A stretch of 64,000 nucleotides of DNA, from NCBI RefSeq assembly GCF_031583595.1, contig NZ_CP134145.1, forward strand, positions 1,178,001 to 1,242,000. Direction: 5' to 3'. This DNA is from Thalassotalea psychrophila. GTDB taxonomy: Bacteria > Pseudomonadota > Gammaproteobacteria > Enterobacterales > Alteromonadaceae. A program made the translations under genes and the position numbers. Under the pieces are notes generated by a model that saw nothing but the letters and a program-made list of their open reading frames with translations, ran no database searches and was not told the DNA's origin. Shown piece after piece: positions 40,412 through 51,519 of this stretch. Numbering within the stretch: position 1 is the first letter of the stretch; each line of letters starts with the position of its first letter.

Positions 40412-42700
40412 TTACTTCTTCAACTTACGATCAAAGAAGTTCATTATTGAATAATTCAGATGAGTTTTTACTTTCTTACCACGCATGCTATGTTTGCTTC
40501 CAGGATAAGTCATTAACTCAAATATTTTGTTCTCGTCTTGCATGGTTTTTATGAGCTTGGTGGTATTGGTGAACAATACGTTATCGTCGGCCATTCCGTG
40601 ATATAAGAACAATGAATTATTCTTGTCATCGAACTGTTTCACATATGGAAAAACAGAGCTAGCTTCATAACCTTCCTTGTTAGTTTCAGGATGACTCAAA
40701 TAACGTTCAGTATAGTGAGTATCGTATAGCATCCAGTCAGTAACAGGTGCTCCACTTACCCCGGCAGTAAAGTAATCACCAGCTTTAAACATTGCCATTA
40801 GCGCCATATAGCCACCGTAACTATGACCAAAAATGCCTATACGATCTTTATCTACAAATGGTAGTGTGTGTAAGTAGTTAACCCCACTAATTTGGTCGTC
40901 TAATTCAACCTTGCCAAGCTCTTTATAAATAGCAAACTCGAAGGCAGTACCACGATAGTTGGAACCACGATTATCCAGCTGAAATACAATGTAGCCATTA
41001 TCTACCATGTATTGAGTCATGTTGGCGCCGCCCCAGGTATTAGTTACCTTTTGTGCATGAGGGCCACCATAAACATTAACAATAACGGGGTAACGTTTAC
41101 CAGGTGCTAAATTTTTCGGAGTATATAATTTGTAATATAAGTCAGTTTTGCCGTCATTTGCTTTAATTGAACCAAATTTTGGTTGCGCTAAGTTCTGTTT
41201 AAATGGAGCAAACGGATGAGTATCATCGAGTTTGTTTTCCATCAAATACGTTACTCTCTGCCCATTGGCTTTATGTAAACTAAGCTGCGGCGGGGTGGCT
41301 ATATTTGAAAAATTATCTAGGTAAGTTTGTTTATCATTAGCAAATGCGATTTTATGAAAACCACTACGCTTAGATATACGAGTCACATGCTCTGGTGATT
41401 TACCATTTAAAGTAACTTTATATAAATGCTTTTCTATTGGTGTGTCTGCTCTGCCAGTGAAGTACAACCAATTCTGTTTTTCATCAACAGTAATTAATCT
41501 ATCGACTACCCAATCACCTTTAGTTAATTGGCTAATTAACTCACCTTTATAATTGTACAAATATAAATGTTTAAAACCGTCTCTTTCTGAAGCCCAAATA
41601 AATTGCTTAGAGTTTTTCAAAAAACGTAAATCGTTGTTTAAATTGAGCCAATGATTTGATGTTTCTTCAATAACCGTACGAGCTCGACGGGAGTTTAGTC
41701 CTTGAAAGTTTAACTTTAGTATTTGCTGAGAGCGATTCTGCCATTGATAACTTATTGTTTTTGAATCTGGCAACCAATCTACTCGAGCAATGTATAGATC
41801 TTTATCATCACCTAAATTATAAGTGGTAACTTTTTCTGTATTTAGCTTTATGCTGCGCAGAGATACTTCAACATTACTAGTGCCCGTTGCAGGATATCGT
41901 TGTTCAAAGATTTTTACTTCTTCAGCATAAATTTCATTACGAAGAGCTGTTTCTACATTTTTTTCATCAATGCGCAAAAAGGCGATGTGCTTTTCATTAG
42001 GTGACCACCAATAGCCAGTCATCCTGTCCATTTCTTCTTGTGCAACAAACTCAGCCATACCATTTTTTACAGTACCACCACCATCTTCAGTTAGCTGAGT
42101 TTGGGTGTTATTGTTTAAATCAATAATATGAATATTTTGTTGTTTGATAAATGAAACGTAACGATCTTTAGGAGAGAATTTGATATCAGTTTCATATGCT
42201 TGATCTAGTGTTAAGCGTCGAGACTTTTTAGTCTCTAAAGTGAATAAATAAAGATCGCCATTTATTGGAAATAAGATGTTCTTGCCGTCATTAGACAAAA
42301 CGTACTCAATAATACCGCTGCCATAAACTCGTTGGCGTTCACGGCGAGCTTTTTCTTCGTCACTTAATTCTTCTTTTCCAGAAAATATACTGTCTGAATC
42401 GACTAATAATTCATGCTGATTATTAGCGATATTATATTGCCAAAGATCGAAACGATTATTATCTGTTTCTTTCGCTTTTAAATAGGTAACGGTTGTGCCG
42501 TCAGGAGAATATTTTAGTTGTTTAGATGTTGGTCCTTTTAATGATGGAGCTGAAAATATTCTTTCTATTGTCAACGGCTCAGCTTGCGTCTCTTTAAAAG
42601 GAACTTGTGCTGCTGCGCTAAAACTCGTAATTAGCAACAAGGAAGAAATCAATAAATATATAGATTTCAAAGGATTAGGTTTTATCAGTGATTTTAGCAT
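40412..42700 (-). CDS. Dipeptidyl peptidase IV family serine peptidase (S9B)
   Basis: 762 residues with a signal peptide (LLISSLLLITSFSAAAQ). The N-terminal two thirds form a beta-propeller; the C-terminal alpha/beta hydrolase holds the triad Ser627 (GHSYGGYMAL), Asp at 705/706 (GMADDNVLF) and His737 (PGSKHSMRG). EFVAQEEMDRMTGYWWSP corresponds to the EE motif that binds the free N-terminus of substrates in DPP IV. It removes N-terminal dipeptides, mostly Xaa-Pro, in the periplasm. Secreted peptidases are common in marine bacteria that live on protein. It is transcribed towards the repeat cluster, and no classical terminator was seen. Confidence 0.93.
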   Translation of the reverse strand: MLKSLIKPNPLKSIYLLISSLLLITSFSAAAQVPFKETQAEPLTIERIFSAPSLKGPTSKQLKYSPDGTTVTYLKAKETDNNRFDLWQYNIANNQHELLVDSDSIFSGKEELSDEEKARRERQRVYGSGIIEYVLSNDGKNILFPINGDLYLFTLETKKSRRLTLDQAYETDIKFSPKDRYVSFIKQQNIHIIDLNNNTQTQLTEDGGGTVKNGMAEFVAQEEMDRMTGYWWSPNEKHIAFLRIDEKNVETALRNEIYAEEVKIFEQRYPATGTSNVEVSLRSIKLNTEKVTTYNLGDDKDLYIARVDWLPDSKTISYQWQNRSQQILKLNFQGLNSRRARTVIEETSNHWLNLNNDLRFLKNSKQFIWASERDGFKHLYLYNYKGELISQLTKGDWVVDRLITVDEKQNWLYFTGRADTPIEKHLYKVTLNGKSPEHVTRISKRSGFHKIAFANDKQTYLDNFSNIATPPQLSLHKANGQRVTYLMENKLDDTHPFAPFKQNLAQPKFGSIKANDGKTDLYYKLYTPKNLAPGKRYPVIVNVYGGPHAQKVTNTWGGANMTQYMVDNGYIVFQLDNRGSNYRGTAFEFAIYKELGKVELDDQISGVNYLHTLPFVDKDRIGIFGHSYGGYMALMAMFKAGDYFTAGVSGAPVTDWMLYDTHYTERYLSHPETNKEGYEASSVFPYVKQFDDKNNSLFLYHGMADDNVLFTNTTKLIKTMQDENKIFELMTYPGSKHSMRGKKVKTHLNYSIMNFFDRKLKK

Positions 42701-42842
42701 TGGGGCGTTGTTTTTTTTCTTTAATAAATTGCCAGTATACTACCTGTCACGGTGCTTTCTGTCGAAGGGAACTTGAGGTTTTTAGCCACTTTTTAGCAGT
42801 AAATTGTAAGATTTTATTGATAGTAAGTTAATTGTTTAAATA

Positions 42843-43709
42843 CTAATTCAAATGCTTAGCAATATAATCGACTAAAAATCGTATCTTAGGTGATAATTGT
42901 CGGTTATGCGGATATACCGCCCAGATGGGTTGCTCTGATTCACGATAGTTATCGAGTAGGGTGATTAATTTGCCTGTTTTCAAATGATGTTGCACATAAT
43001 AATCAGGTAACTGAACTATTCCTAAGCCCTTTAATGCTGCGTCCATTAAGCTAAATCCAGAATTACAATGTAGTGGTCCACTAACTCGAACATTTTTTTC
43101 TTTGCCATTTTCAAGAAAACGCCAATAATCCAATGTACCTACTAAACACCTATGTTGTTCAAGTTCAGACAATGTATGCGGACTACCATACTGTTCTATA
43201 TATTTTGGCGAAGCGCAAACATAATTGACTCTGCTGGTAAGCTTTTTAGCCATCATAGTTGAGTCGCTTAATTTACCTACTCGAATGGCTAAATCAAAAC
43301 CTTCATCGATAATGTCTACTTGTTTATTGGTTAAATAAGCGGAAACTTCAACGTCTGCATAACGCTGCACAAAATTATTTACCAAAGGCATAATTTGTTG
43401 TTCGCCATAGGTTGTCGGTGCGGTAAGCTTAATTTTTCCTTGTGGTTTACTTTGCAAGTTTGTAACCGCTCGCTCGGCTTCATCTAGGCTATCGAGTACG
43501 CCACGACAGTGCTGATAAAATAGCTGTCCTTCTTCAGTGAGAGATACTTTACGAGTAGTTCGATAGAACAATTTTACATTAAGACGTTGCTCTAAGGCAC
43601 TTACTTGTCGACTTACCTGTGCTGTTGATATCGACAATCTTTTTGCCGCCTGAGTAAAGCTTTCTGTTTCTGCAACTTGCACAAACTCGCTGATCCCTTC
43701 CCAATTCAT
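42843..43709 (-). CDS. LysR-type transcriptional regulator
   Basis: 288 residues. N-terminal winged helix (FTQAAKRLSISTAQVSRQVSALEQRLNVKLF; shown here for position only, residues 17-48) and the usual LysR substrate-binding domain. It belongs to the CrgA/AaeR-like group by GKIKLTAPTTYGEQQIMPL. It is divergent from the SMR gene (134 bases between starts) and upstream of adhC-fghA, so it may regulate either. In several pseudomonads a LysR gene controls adhC-fghA; by position this is possible but not shown. Confidence 0.93.
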   Translation of the reverse strand: MNWEGISEFVQVAETESFTQAAKRLSISTAQVSRQVSALEQRLNVKLFYRTTRKVSLTEEGQLFYQHCRGVLDSLDEAERAVTNLQSKPQGKIKLTAPTTYGEQQIMPLVNNFVQRYADVEVSAYLTNKQVDIIDEGFDLAIRVGKLSDSTMMAKKLTSRVNYVCASPKYIEQYGSPHTLSELEQHRCLVGTLDYWRFLENGKEKNVRVSGPLHCNSGFSLMDAALKGLGIVQLPDYYVQHHLKTGKLITLLDNYRESEQPIWAVYPHNRQLSPKIRFLVDYIAKHLN

Positions 43710-43843
43710 CTTTATTGTCCAACTAGTGATTGTTACGAGTGTGTAAAAGTCATTTGTAATATTGCTATATTATCATTTTATCAGAAACAAATATAATAGC
43801 AGCCATAAACAAACAAAACCGCAGTAATTTAAAAGGGGTAGAT

Positions 43844-44170
43844 ATGAGTTGGTTATTTTTGCTGTTTGGTGTCGTTGCAGAAGCTCTTTCGCATGTTGCG
43901 TTAAAAGAAACCGATGGCTTTAGCAAGCCAATACCTAGCTTATTAGTGATATTGGGCCACCTTGCTGCCTTTATGTTTTTAGGGCAAGCAATGAAAGATA
44001 TGCCTGTTGGTATAGTGCATGCGTTATGGGCCGGACTTGCAGTGATGACAGTAACCATATTATCAACGTTAATTTATCGCCAACACATAGAGCCTACGAC
44101 TTGGTTTGGTATGGCCTTTGTTGCCATTGGTGTTGCTTTAATCAATTTGTCTCAAGGACACAGCCATTAA
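43844..44170 (+). CDS. Small multidrug resistance (SMR) family transporter
   Basis: 108 residues with four helices. The family glutamate is Glu13 (FGVVAEALSHVALK), and IVHALWAGLAVM corresponds to the YAIWSGVG segment of EmrE. A basic, His-rich tail ends it (QGHSH). SMR proteins export quaternary cations or guanidinium by proton exchange; which group this belongs to is uncertain. It lies divergent from the LysR gene and 164 bases before adhC. Confidence 0.87.
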   Translation: MSWLFLLFGVVAEALSHVALKETDGFSKPIPSLLVILGHLAAFMFLGQAMKDMPVGIVHALWAGLAVMTVTILSTLIYRQHIEPTTWFGMAFVAIGVALINLSQGHSH

Positions 44171-44289
44171 TTAATAAATAACCTAAAGTTATAACAATTA
44201 CCCGCTATAATTTTTAAACAAAATGAATTTGCAAAATGAAAACTATTATGAATGAATACATATACCTATGCACAGAATTTAATAGATAA

Positions 44290-45465
<1,176 letters not shown>

Positions 45466-45480
45466 TATCTATTGTAATGC

Positions 45481-45508
45481 TATGGCTAGCTTCTTTGAAC
45501 TAGCCATA
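45481..45508 (+). other. adhC-fghA intercistronic hairpin
   Basis: TATGGCTAG (45481-45489) pairs with CTAGCCATA (45500-45508), a perfect 9-bp stem with a 10-base loop. Without a T run it is likelier to be an mRNA stabiliser or weak attenuator than a terminator. Confidence 0.6.
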
Positions 45509-45533
45509 AATATTTAGATCCCAAGGATTAAAG

Positions 45534-46373
45534 ATGAGTTTAGAAAATATATCTGCCAACAAAAGCTTTGGTGGTTGGCATAAGCAATATAGCCATGATT
45601 CAAAAGCATTAAATTGCAGTATGCGTTTTGCTATTTACCTGCCACCACAAGCCAGTGAAAGCAATAAAGTTCCGGTGTTGTACTGGCTTTCAGGATTAAC
45701 CTGCACTGATGAAAACTTTATGCAAAAAGCTGGCGCACAACGCATTGCAAATGAATTAGGAATTGCTATAGTCGCGCCAGATACCAGCCCAAGAGGTGAA
45801 GACGTTGCAGATGATGAAGGTTATGATTTGGGCAAGGGCGCTGGTTTTTATGTGAATGCCACGCAAGCACCCTGGAATCGTCATTATCGGATGTATGATT
45901 ATGTGGTAAACGAATTACCGGAATTAATTGAACTAACATTTCCGGTAACTACTAAACGATCAATTTCTGGTCACTCTATGGGCGGTCATGGCGCATTAAC
46001 TATTGCTATGCTAAATCCTGATCGTTATCAGTCGATGTCGGCATTCAGCCCCATCGCGAACCCGATAAATTGTCCATGGGGTGTAAAAGCTTTTAGTGCG
46101 TATTTAGGCGAAGATAAAAGTACTTGGCTAAAACATGATGCCAGTGTGTTAATGAGTAAGGCTACACAATTTGTTCCTGCATTAATTGACCAAGGACAGG
46201 GTGATGATTTTCTGGTTGAGCAATTAAAGCCCGAAGCATTATCAAACGCTGCAGAGCAAAGTGGCTATCCACTTACGTTGAATATGCAACAGGGATATGA
46301 TCACAGTTATTATTTTATCTCTAGCTTTATTGAGTCGCATTTGCATTTTCATGCTAAACATTTGAATATGTAA
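45534..46373 (+). CDS. fghA: S-formylglutathione hydrolase
   Basis: Releases formate and glutathione from S-formylglutathione, completing formaldehyde detoxification begun by AdhC. 279 residues of the esterase D family. The nucleophile is in [13 protein letters not shown] near residue 145, with [15 protein letters not shown] and APDTSPRG earlier and [11 protein letters not shown] at the end carrying the catalytic His. It starts 68 bases after adhC. It converges with radA across a GGTCAGAG palindrome. Confidence 0.96.
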   Translation: MSLENISANKSFGGWHKQYSHDSKALNCSMRFAIYLPPQASESNKVPVLYWLSGLTCTDENFMQKAGAQRIANELGIAIVAPDTSPRGEDVADDEGYDLGKGAGFYVNATQAPWNRHYRMYDYVVNELPELIELTFPVTTKRSISGHSMGGHGALTIAMLNPDRYQSMSAFSPIANPINCPWGVKAFSAYLGEDKSTWLKHDASVLMSKATQFVPALIDQGQGDDFLVEQLKPEALSNAAEQSGYPLTLNMQQGYDHSYYFISSFIESHLHFHAKHLNM

Positions 46374-46379
46374 AAGTAG

Positions 46380-46413
46380 GGTCAGAGTCAGGTTATTTAA
46401 CCAGACTCTGACC
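46380..46413. repeat. GGTCAGAG palindrome between convergent genes (copy C)
   Basis: Arms GGTCAGAGTCAGGTTA and TAACCAGACTCTGACC with a single A-A mismatch. Its first arm matches the 14104 palindrome over 16 bases. It lies between the stops of fghA and radA. Confidence 0.8.
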
Positions 46414-46423
46414 TTTTAATTTA

Positions 46424-47818
46424 TTACTTTATTAACTCAATTAACTCGTGGATTGTTTTCAATGGAAAGATTTTTGCTCCTAAACCTTCCATTGATTTAT
46501 GATAATTGCGATAAGGGATGAAAATCTCACTAAAGCCGTGCTGCGCTGCTTCCTTAACTCTAGGGACACCACTATCGATAGGGCGAACATCGCCATTTAA
46601 GCTTAATTCACCCATAATACATGTTGTACGTGGTACAACAAAATCGTTTAGACTGCTTAATAAAGCGGTCACTAAAGCCAAGTCTATACAGGTTTCAGAT
46701 TCATCAATTTTTAAACCGCCAACAATATTAAAAAATGTATCATGATAGATTTTTGTTTTGGTATGTTTTCGTAAGATCCCCGTTAGCATCTTAATTCGAT
46801 TCATGTTTAAACCAACACATACCCTTTGCGGAAACTCGGCTTCAGTCTCAGTAGTAAGGCATTGTATCTCTAGCAGTAAGTTGCGGTTACCTTTACGAAT
46901 ACAGGTTATTGATGATCCCGGTGATTCAGTCGAGGATCCCGATAAAAATATTTCGCTAGGATTATCAACACTAAGCATACCGCGTTCACACATTTTAAAA
47001 ATACCAACGGTATCAATATCACCAAAGCGATTTTTATTGGCTCTTAAGGTGCGTATTTGCCCATCGTTGGTGTCAATGTGTAATAGCGCATCAACGATGT
47101 GTACTAGAGTTTGTGGACCTGCTATTTCATTATTCTTGTTCACATGGGCGATAATGAACATGGTCACGTTATTTTGTTTACAGTATTGTGTTAACGATTG
47201 CGCCGCCGTTTTAACTTGCGAAGGAGAGCCTGGACTGCCATTGGCGTTATCAGTAACAACAGCTTGAATAGAGTCGATAACGGCAAACTTTATTTGCTTT
47301 ACTTCCAACTCTTCAATAATTGCTTCAACACTGGTTTCAGACAGTAAGTAAAGATTATCTTCGTTATAATCTAGCTTTAAGCGATGTACTCTATTTTTGA
47401 ACTGTGACAGTGATTCTTCTGCCGTACAGTAAAGAGACGCGGTAGTTTGTGACATTCGAGCAACTAAATCTGATAGCAGCGTGGTTTTACCTGCCCCTGG
47501 ATCTCCCGATATTATATTAACTGATCCGTTTGTTACACCGCCGCATAATACTCTGTCTAGCTCACCAATTCCGGTGAGTTGTTTTTCAGCTTCAGTGGCT
47601 TGTACTTCATTGATCTTTTTTGAACCACCACCACTAACCCCAGCGTAACCAGAGGTAGAAGAGCGTTTGCTACTGGCACTTTTGGTTTTACTGGTAGATA
47701 TTTTGATTTCGGCGAGAGTGTTCCAGGCTTTACATTCTGAGCATTGCCCCATCCACCGATGAAAATCGGCACCACAGTCGTTACAAACAAATGCTGTTTT
47801 GGTTTTAGCTACTGCCAT
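46424..47818 (-). CDS. radA: DNA repair protein RadA
   Basis: A RecA-like helicase acting on recombination intermediates. 464 residues. N-terminal zinc finger with Cys12, Cys15, Cys26 and Cys29, RecA domain with Walker A GDPGAGKT (105-112), the RadA signature KNRFG (262-266) and a C-terminal Lon-protease-like domain (LSLNGDVRPIDSGVPRVKEA). The Ser/Lys-rich linker after the finger is variable in the family. Order serB-radA is as in E. coli. No SOS box was seen. Confidence 0.97.
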   Translation of the reverse strand: MAVAKTKTAFVCNDCGADFHRWMGQCSECKAWNTLAEIKISTSKTKSASSKRSSTSGYAGVSGGGSKKINEVQATEAEKQLTGIGELDRVLCGGVTNGSVNIISGDPGAGKTTLLSDLVARMSQTTASLYCTAEESLSQFKNRVHRLKLDYNEDNLYLLSETSVEAIIEELEVKQIKFAVIDSIQAVVTDNANGSPGSPSQVKTAAQSLTQYCKQNNVTMFIIAHVNKNNEIAGPQTLVHIVDALLHIDTNDGQIRTLRANKNRFGDIDTVGIFKMCERGMLSVDNPSEIFLSGSSTESPGSSITCIRKGNRNLLLEIQCLTTETEAEFPQRVCVGLNMNRIKMLTGILRKHTKTKIYHDTFFNIVGGLKIDESETCIDLALVTALLSSLNDFVVPRTTCIMGELSLNGDVRPIDSGVPRVKEAAQHGFSEIFIPYRNYHKSMEGLGAKIFPLKTIHELIELIK

Positions 47819-47921
47819 CTTTTAAGTTAATTGTAATGTATGTATGGATATACAGTATATTGGTAAGTTCAAATTCTGGCAAGGGATTCTTAGCCAGAAT
47901 TTTAATTTTGCGGGAGATTGG

Positions 47922-48932
47922 TTATTTTAACCAATGTAATAAGCAGTCTAATCCAGAAAAATTGATACTAGTTTTCGCTTGTTGTAAAACTACCGGTTTT
48001 GCTTCAAATGCGACACCTAAATTGGCTGCACTCATCATCACCAAATCATTGGCACCATCACCCATGGCTACGGTTTGCTTGTCATCAATACCATACTCTT
48101 TTGCTAAACGAGTAAGGGTGTCAGCTTTGACTTGTGCGTCAGTAATGTCACCTAATACCTTGCCTGTTAGCTTTCCGTCTACAATTTCTAAAACGTTTGC
48201 TTGGGTGGCATCAAGGTTCAGTTGAACTTTTAATATTTCGGTGAAATAAGTAAAGCCACCGGAAGCTACTGCAATTTTCCAATTATGTTGATGTAGCGTT
48301 TTTATTAATACCTCTAAACCATGCATTAAAGGTAAGTTTTTACCAACCTCAGCCAATATGCTTTCAGAAGATCCGGCTAACGTACCAACACGTTCGCGTA
48401 AACTTTCAGCAAAGTCTAATTCACCCAACATGGCACGTTCAGTTACCGCACTCACATGCTCGCCAACACCAGCAAGTTTGGCTATTTCATCAATACACTC
48501 AATTTTAATGGTGGTTGAATCCATATCCATAACCAGTAAACCTGGAGCAGCCAAACTCGGAGCATTGCTAAATAAGGCCACTTCAAAGTTATTTGCTAGC
48601 GCGTATTCATTAACTGCTGCTTTAGAAAATAAACAGTCACTGTGTATGTTAAAGCGATAACTGATTTTACCGGCACGTTCATTAATTGCAGTTAGCGTGC
48701 AACTTGATTGCATGGTTAACGCGAGTACCTTAATGAAATGTTCCATACAAAGATCATTAAACACCACTAATTCAATTGTATTATCACCTAGTTCATCACT
48801 GTTACTGGCTAATAATTTAGAGCTTTGCAGGTCAAGTTTGAGCGGAAGCTGACTCGTTAAACCAGAGATTACTTCTGATAATTGTTGAGAAAGTGTGCAA
48901 GTTGTTAATTCGATTGAGGTTGGCAAAGTCAT
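47922..48932 (-). CDS. serB: Phosphoserine phosphatase
   Basis: Last step of serine synthesis: phosphoserine to serine. 336 residues; HAD nucleophile motif MDMDSTTI (Asp136, Asp138), later AVASGGFTYF (motif II) and DGANDLVMMSAANLGVAF (motif IV). The N-terminal 120 residues form the ACT-like regulatory part found in the longer proteobacterial SerB. It is divergent from smp with 106 bases between the starts and upstream of radA, with about 100 bases to it. Confidence 0.96.
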   Translation of the reverse strand: MTLPTSIELTTCTLSQQLSEVISGLTSQLPLKLDLQSSKLLASNSDELGDNTIELVVFNDLCMEHFIKVLALTMQSSCTLTAINERAGKISYRFNIHSDCLFSKAAVNEYALANNFEVALFSNAPSLAAPGLLVMDMDSTTIKIECIDEIAKLAGVGEHVSAVTERAMLGELDFAESLRERVGTLAGSSESILAEVGKNLPLMHGLEVLIKTLHQHNWKIAVASGGFTYFTEILKVQLNLDATQANVLEIVDGKLTGKVLGDITDAQVKADTLTRLAKEYGIDDKQTVAMGDGANDLVMMSAANLGVAFEAKPVVLQQAKTSINFSGLDCLLHWLK

Positions 48933-49038
48933 GATCTACTACTTGAGTGCTTTTAAGGTGAAGAAATTGATTCTATAATCGCAAATAACCCACTATAGTG
49001 TATATAGATTTCTACTATTTCTTAGACCTTTTTTAAAG

Positions 49039-49674
49039 ATGACAGACCTAAACGAAATAATATATCCGAAAGTAACATCTATTTATAATAAGCTACTGCA
49101 AATTGGCGTAGCAATCATACTGTTATTGATGATTTTAAATTTGTCGATAATGGGCATGGATGATTCAGAAAAAATACTTGAAAACCATTTCAATACAGTT
49201 GCAAAGCAATACCTTGATCAGTCTGTAAGTACAAGTAAAGTACTGCTTGTTAATAAAAACAAAAAACAATTACAAGCATTTGTACAATCACTTAGTGACT
49301 CTGATTTAGTTACCGAGGCAAGGCTATATGATGCGCAAGGACAAACTATTGCAGAGTCTGAACTTAGCTCGTCTATTAATACCTTAGTTGGTATTGAGCA
49401 GGGTACTATTGATAATAGCGAATTATATGTCCCTTTCATCAAAGAGATCCGCACCGATAAGCTTATTGGTTATATTCGTTTAAATTTAGTGAAAGACCAG
49501 GTGATTGATACTATGCAGGAGCAAATATACTCTCAATTTGAACTGTTTAGAATTATGCTAATTATTGCCGTGTTTGCCGGTTTCTTGTTAACACGAGGAT
49601 TCAATCGATTTTCACGACAAGGCCTGCGAATAAGTAAACACAGAACTCCGACAACAATTTCACCACATAAATAA
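49039..49674 (+). CDS. Smp/AhpA (YtjB) family membrane protein
   Basis: 211 residues with two membrane helices (near 22-38 and 170-186) enclosing a periplasmic domain of about 130 residues (SEKILENHFNTVAKQYLDQS, AEARLYDAQGQTIAES). This is the smp/ytjB family seen next to serB in E. coli and AhpA in vibrios; the exact role is unsettled. It is divergent from serB, matching the E. coli arrangement. The C-terminus is short, basic and probably cytoplasmic. Confidence 0.8.
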   Translation: MTDLNEIIYPKVTSIYNKLLQIGVAIILLLMILNLSIMGMDDSEKILENHFNTVAKQYLDQSVSTSKVLLVNKNKKQLQAFVQSLSDSDLVTEARLYDAQGQTIAESELSSSINTLVGIEQGTIDNSELYVPFIKEIRTDKLIGYIRLNLVKDQVIDTMQEQIYSQFELFRIMLIIAVFAGFLLTRGFNRFSRQGLRISKHRTPTTISPHK

Positions 49675-49689
49675 TTTTTTATACTATCG

Positions 49690-50184
49690 ATGATAAAACT
49701 AAAGAAATCCTTTTATAAATATTTTTTACTCTTAGTGTGCTTAACAACATCGGCTTTTGCTAATGAACAGACCCTAGCAGAGCTAGATACTGCATGGATT
49801 AAAATGGAAAATGCCGTAATGGCAGGAGATTTTAATGCTTATCAAGCGGCGTATCATGATGATGCGATACTAGTCAGTGGTTTTTCAAATACTAGTTACC
49901 CAATTGCTACCGCGATGAAACGTTGGAAACAAGGCTTTGATGATACCAAAGCTGGAAAAGTAAAAGTATCACTGCAATTCAAATTATCAAAAAGATTCCA
50001 TGATGAAACAACTGCCCACGAAACAGGAATGTTCCGTTATGCAACAATAGATGCTGATGGCAAAGAAGATGTTTTTATAGCTCACATGAATGCATTGTTA
50101 GTAAAGAAGTCGGGCAAGTGGCTAATGATGATGGAATTTCAAAAGTCTAAGGCAACCCAAGCAGAGTGGGACGCAGTAAAGTAA
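49690..50184 (+). CDS. Periplasmic NTF2-like/SnoaL-type domain protein
   Basis: 164 residues with signal peptide (FLLLVCLTTSAFA). The fold is NTF2-like: N-terminal helix LAELDTAWIKMENAVMAGDF, AAYHDDAILVSGF, KAGKVKVSLQFK, and the final VFIAHMNALLVKKSGKWLM. Family members range from enzymes to ligand-binding proteins, so no specific activity is assigned. It lies 15 bases after smp and may be co-transcribed. Confidence 0.75.
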   Translation: MIKLKKSFYKYFLLLVCLTTSAFANEQTLAELDTAWIKMENAVMAGDFNAYQAAYHDDAILVSGFSNTSYPIATAMKRWKQGFDDTKAGKVKVSLQFKLSKRFHDETTAHETGMFRYATIDADGKEDVFIAHMNALLVKKSGKWLMMMEFQKSKATQAEWDAVK

Positions 50185-50283
50185 CTCTGGGGGATTTAAC
50201 GATTTTCCATGATCAAATTTTTATCAAAATAATCTTCAACCTTACTTAACCGTATTGAATTGCATAACACTTATCGAGGTAAT

Positions 50284-50973
50284 ATGAAAACAATTGGCTT
50301 GTTGGGCGGCATGAGTTGGGAAAGCTCTGCTGGTTATTATCGAATGATTAATGAAGGTGTTAAAGAAGCGCTTGGAGGTCTACACTCAGCCAAAATAGCA
50401 ATGTACAGTGTTGACTTTAGTCCCATTGAAAAGTTGCAGCATAGCGGTGATTGGCAAGGCACAGCAGAAATACTTATCAAAGCTGCGGTAAATGTTGAAT
50501 CTGCTGGGGCTGATGTTTTACTTATTTGTACAAACACCATGCACAAAGTCGCGGCGCAAGTCGAAGCTGCCATAAACATACCTCTTTTACATATAGCCGA
50601 TGCCACCGCAGAGTTGCTTGTTCAACAAAATATTAAAACGGTAGGGCTAATTGGAACTGCTTTTACAATGGAACAGGATTTTTATAAAGGCAGATTGAGT
50701 GAGCGTTATGGATTAACTGTTCTTACCCCTAACTCAGACGATCGAGCAATCATTCACAATGTTATTTATAAAGAGCTTGTATTAGGTAAAACACTTCCTG
50801 CTTCTAAAGAGCATTATTTGCGGGTTATCGAGTCATTAGCACAGCAGGGTGCTGAAGCGGTAATTCTTGGTTGTACAGAAGTTGGAATGTTAATAACACA
50901 AAAAGATACCGAAGTAACACTACTTGATACGACGCACATTCATGCACAAAAAGCTGTTGAGTTTGCAATATAA
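50284..50973 (+). CDS. Aspartate/glutamate racemase family protein
   Basis: 229 residues from ATG 50284, which has GAGGT at a good distance; an upstream TTG would add eight residues. The two catalytic cysteines are Cys82 (LLICTNTMH) and Cys197 (ILGCTEVG), both with the Thr/Asn partners typical of PLP-independent racemases. The start MKTIGLLGGMSWESS is that of the RacD/YgeA group. Broad-specificity amino-acid racemase is the probable activity, and D-amino acids would feed cell-wall or biofilm processes. Confidence 0.9.
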   Translation: MKTIGLLGGMSWESSAGYYRMINEGVKEALGGLHSAKIAMYSVDFSPIEKLQHSGDWQGTAEILIKAAVNVESAGADVLLICTNTMHKVAAQVEAAINIPLLHIADATAELLVQQNIKTVGLIGTAFTMEQDFYKGRLSERYGLTVLTPNSDDRAIIHNVIYKELVLGKTLPASKEHYLRVIESLAQQGAEAVILGCTEVGMLITQKDTEVTLLDTTHIHAQKAVEFAI

Positions 50974-51113
50974 ACAGCACGTCATTAAATCGGAAAATTT
51001 GGCTGTTCGTTAACATGATAATATCAAAACATCGAAATACAGTGAAAATAACAAGCTATAATTAAAGCTTTAAATATGCTGTTTGCTAGCCAAAAAACGT
51101 GTATGAAATAATA

Positions 51114-51431
51114 ATGTTCTTAACAGGTATATTGTTCTTCGAGCGCTTTGAAATTGATATTTTATCAGGTAAAAAAACGATTACAATCCGCGATGAAACA
51201 GAAAAGAACTTTATACCAAATACAATTGTTCAAGTTTCAACTTATGAAACAGGGCGTTGGTTCTGCGAAATACTTATCAAAGATGTACAGCCTATTACTT
51301 ATGATGAGCTATCTGAATTTCACGCGAAGCAAGAAAATATGACTCTCGAAGAGTTAAAAGCAGTGATAGAAGAAATTTATCCAGGTGTGCGAGATTTATA
51401 TGTAATTACCTATGAGTTGCTAGTTGGTTGA
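51114..51431 (+). CDS. yqfB: N4-acetylcytidine amidohydrolase (ASCH domain, YqfB)
   Basis: Hydrolyses N4-acetylcytidine in E. coli. With ATG 51114 as the start, 105 residues are encoded, and the catalytic residues Lys21, Thr24 and Glu74 have the same numbers as in E. coli YqfB. That supports this start over the upstream GTG (51099). GKKTITIRDE and QENMTLEELKAVIEEIYPG are the key segments. It stands alone between racemase and barrel genes. Confidence 0.92.
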   Translation: MFLTGILFFERFEIDILSGKKTITIRDETEKNFIPNTIVQVSTYETGRWFCEILIKDVQPITYDELSEFHAKQENMTLEELKAVIEEIYPGVRDLYVITYELLVG

Positions 51432-51519
51432 GTAAAAATACGAATAGTATCTAATTAGCAGAGAGTCTCACCAATGTTGATTTTAATCATTAACACTAAA
51501 TATTAATCCTGTGTTGTCT

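Noticed and set aside
46758..47267. 169-residue antisense ORF in radA
   Set aside because: Shadow frame; radA is intact and conserved.
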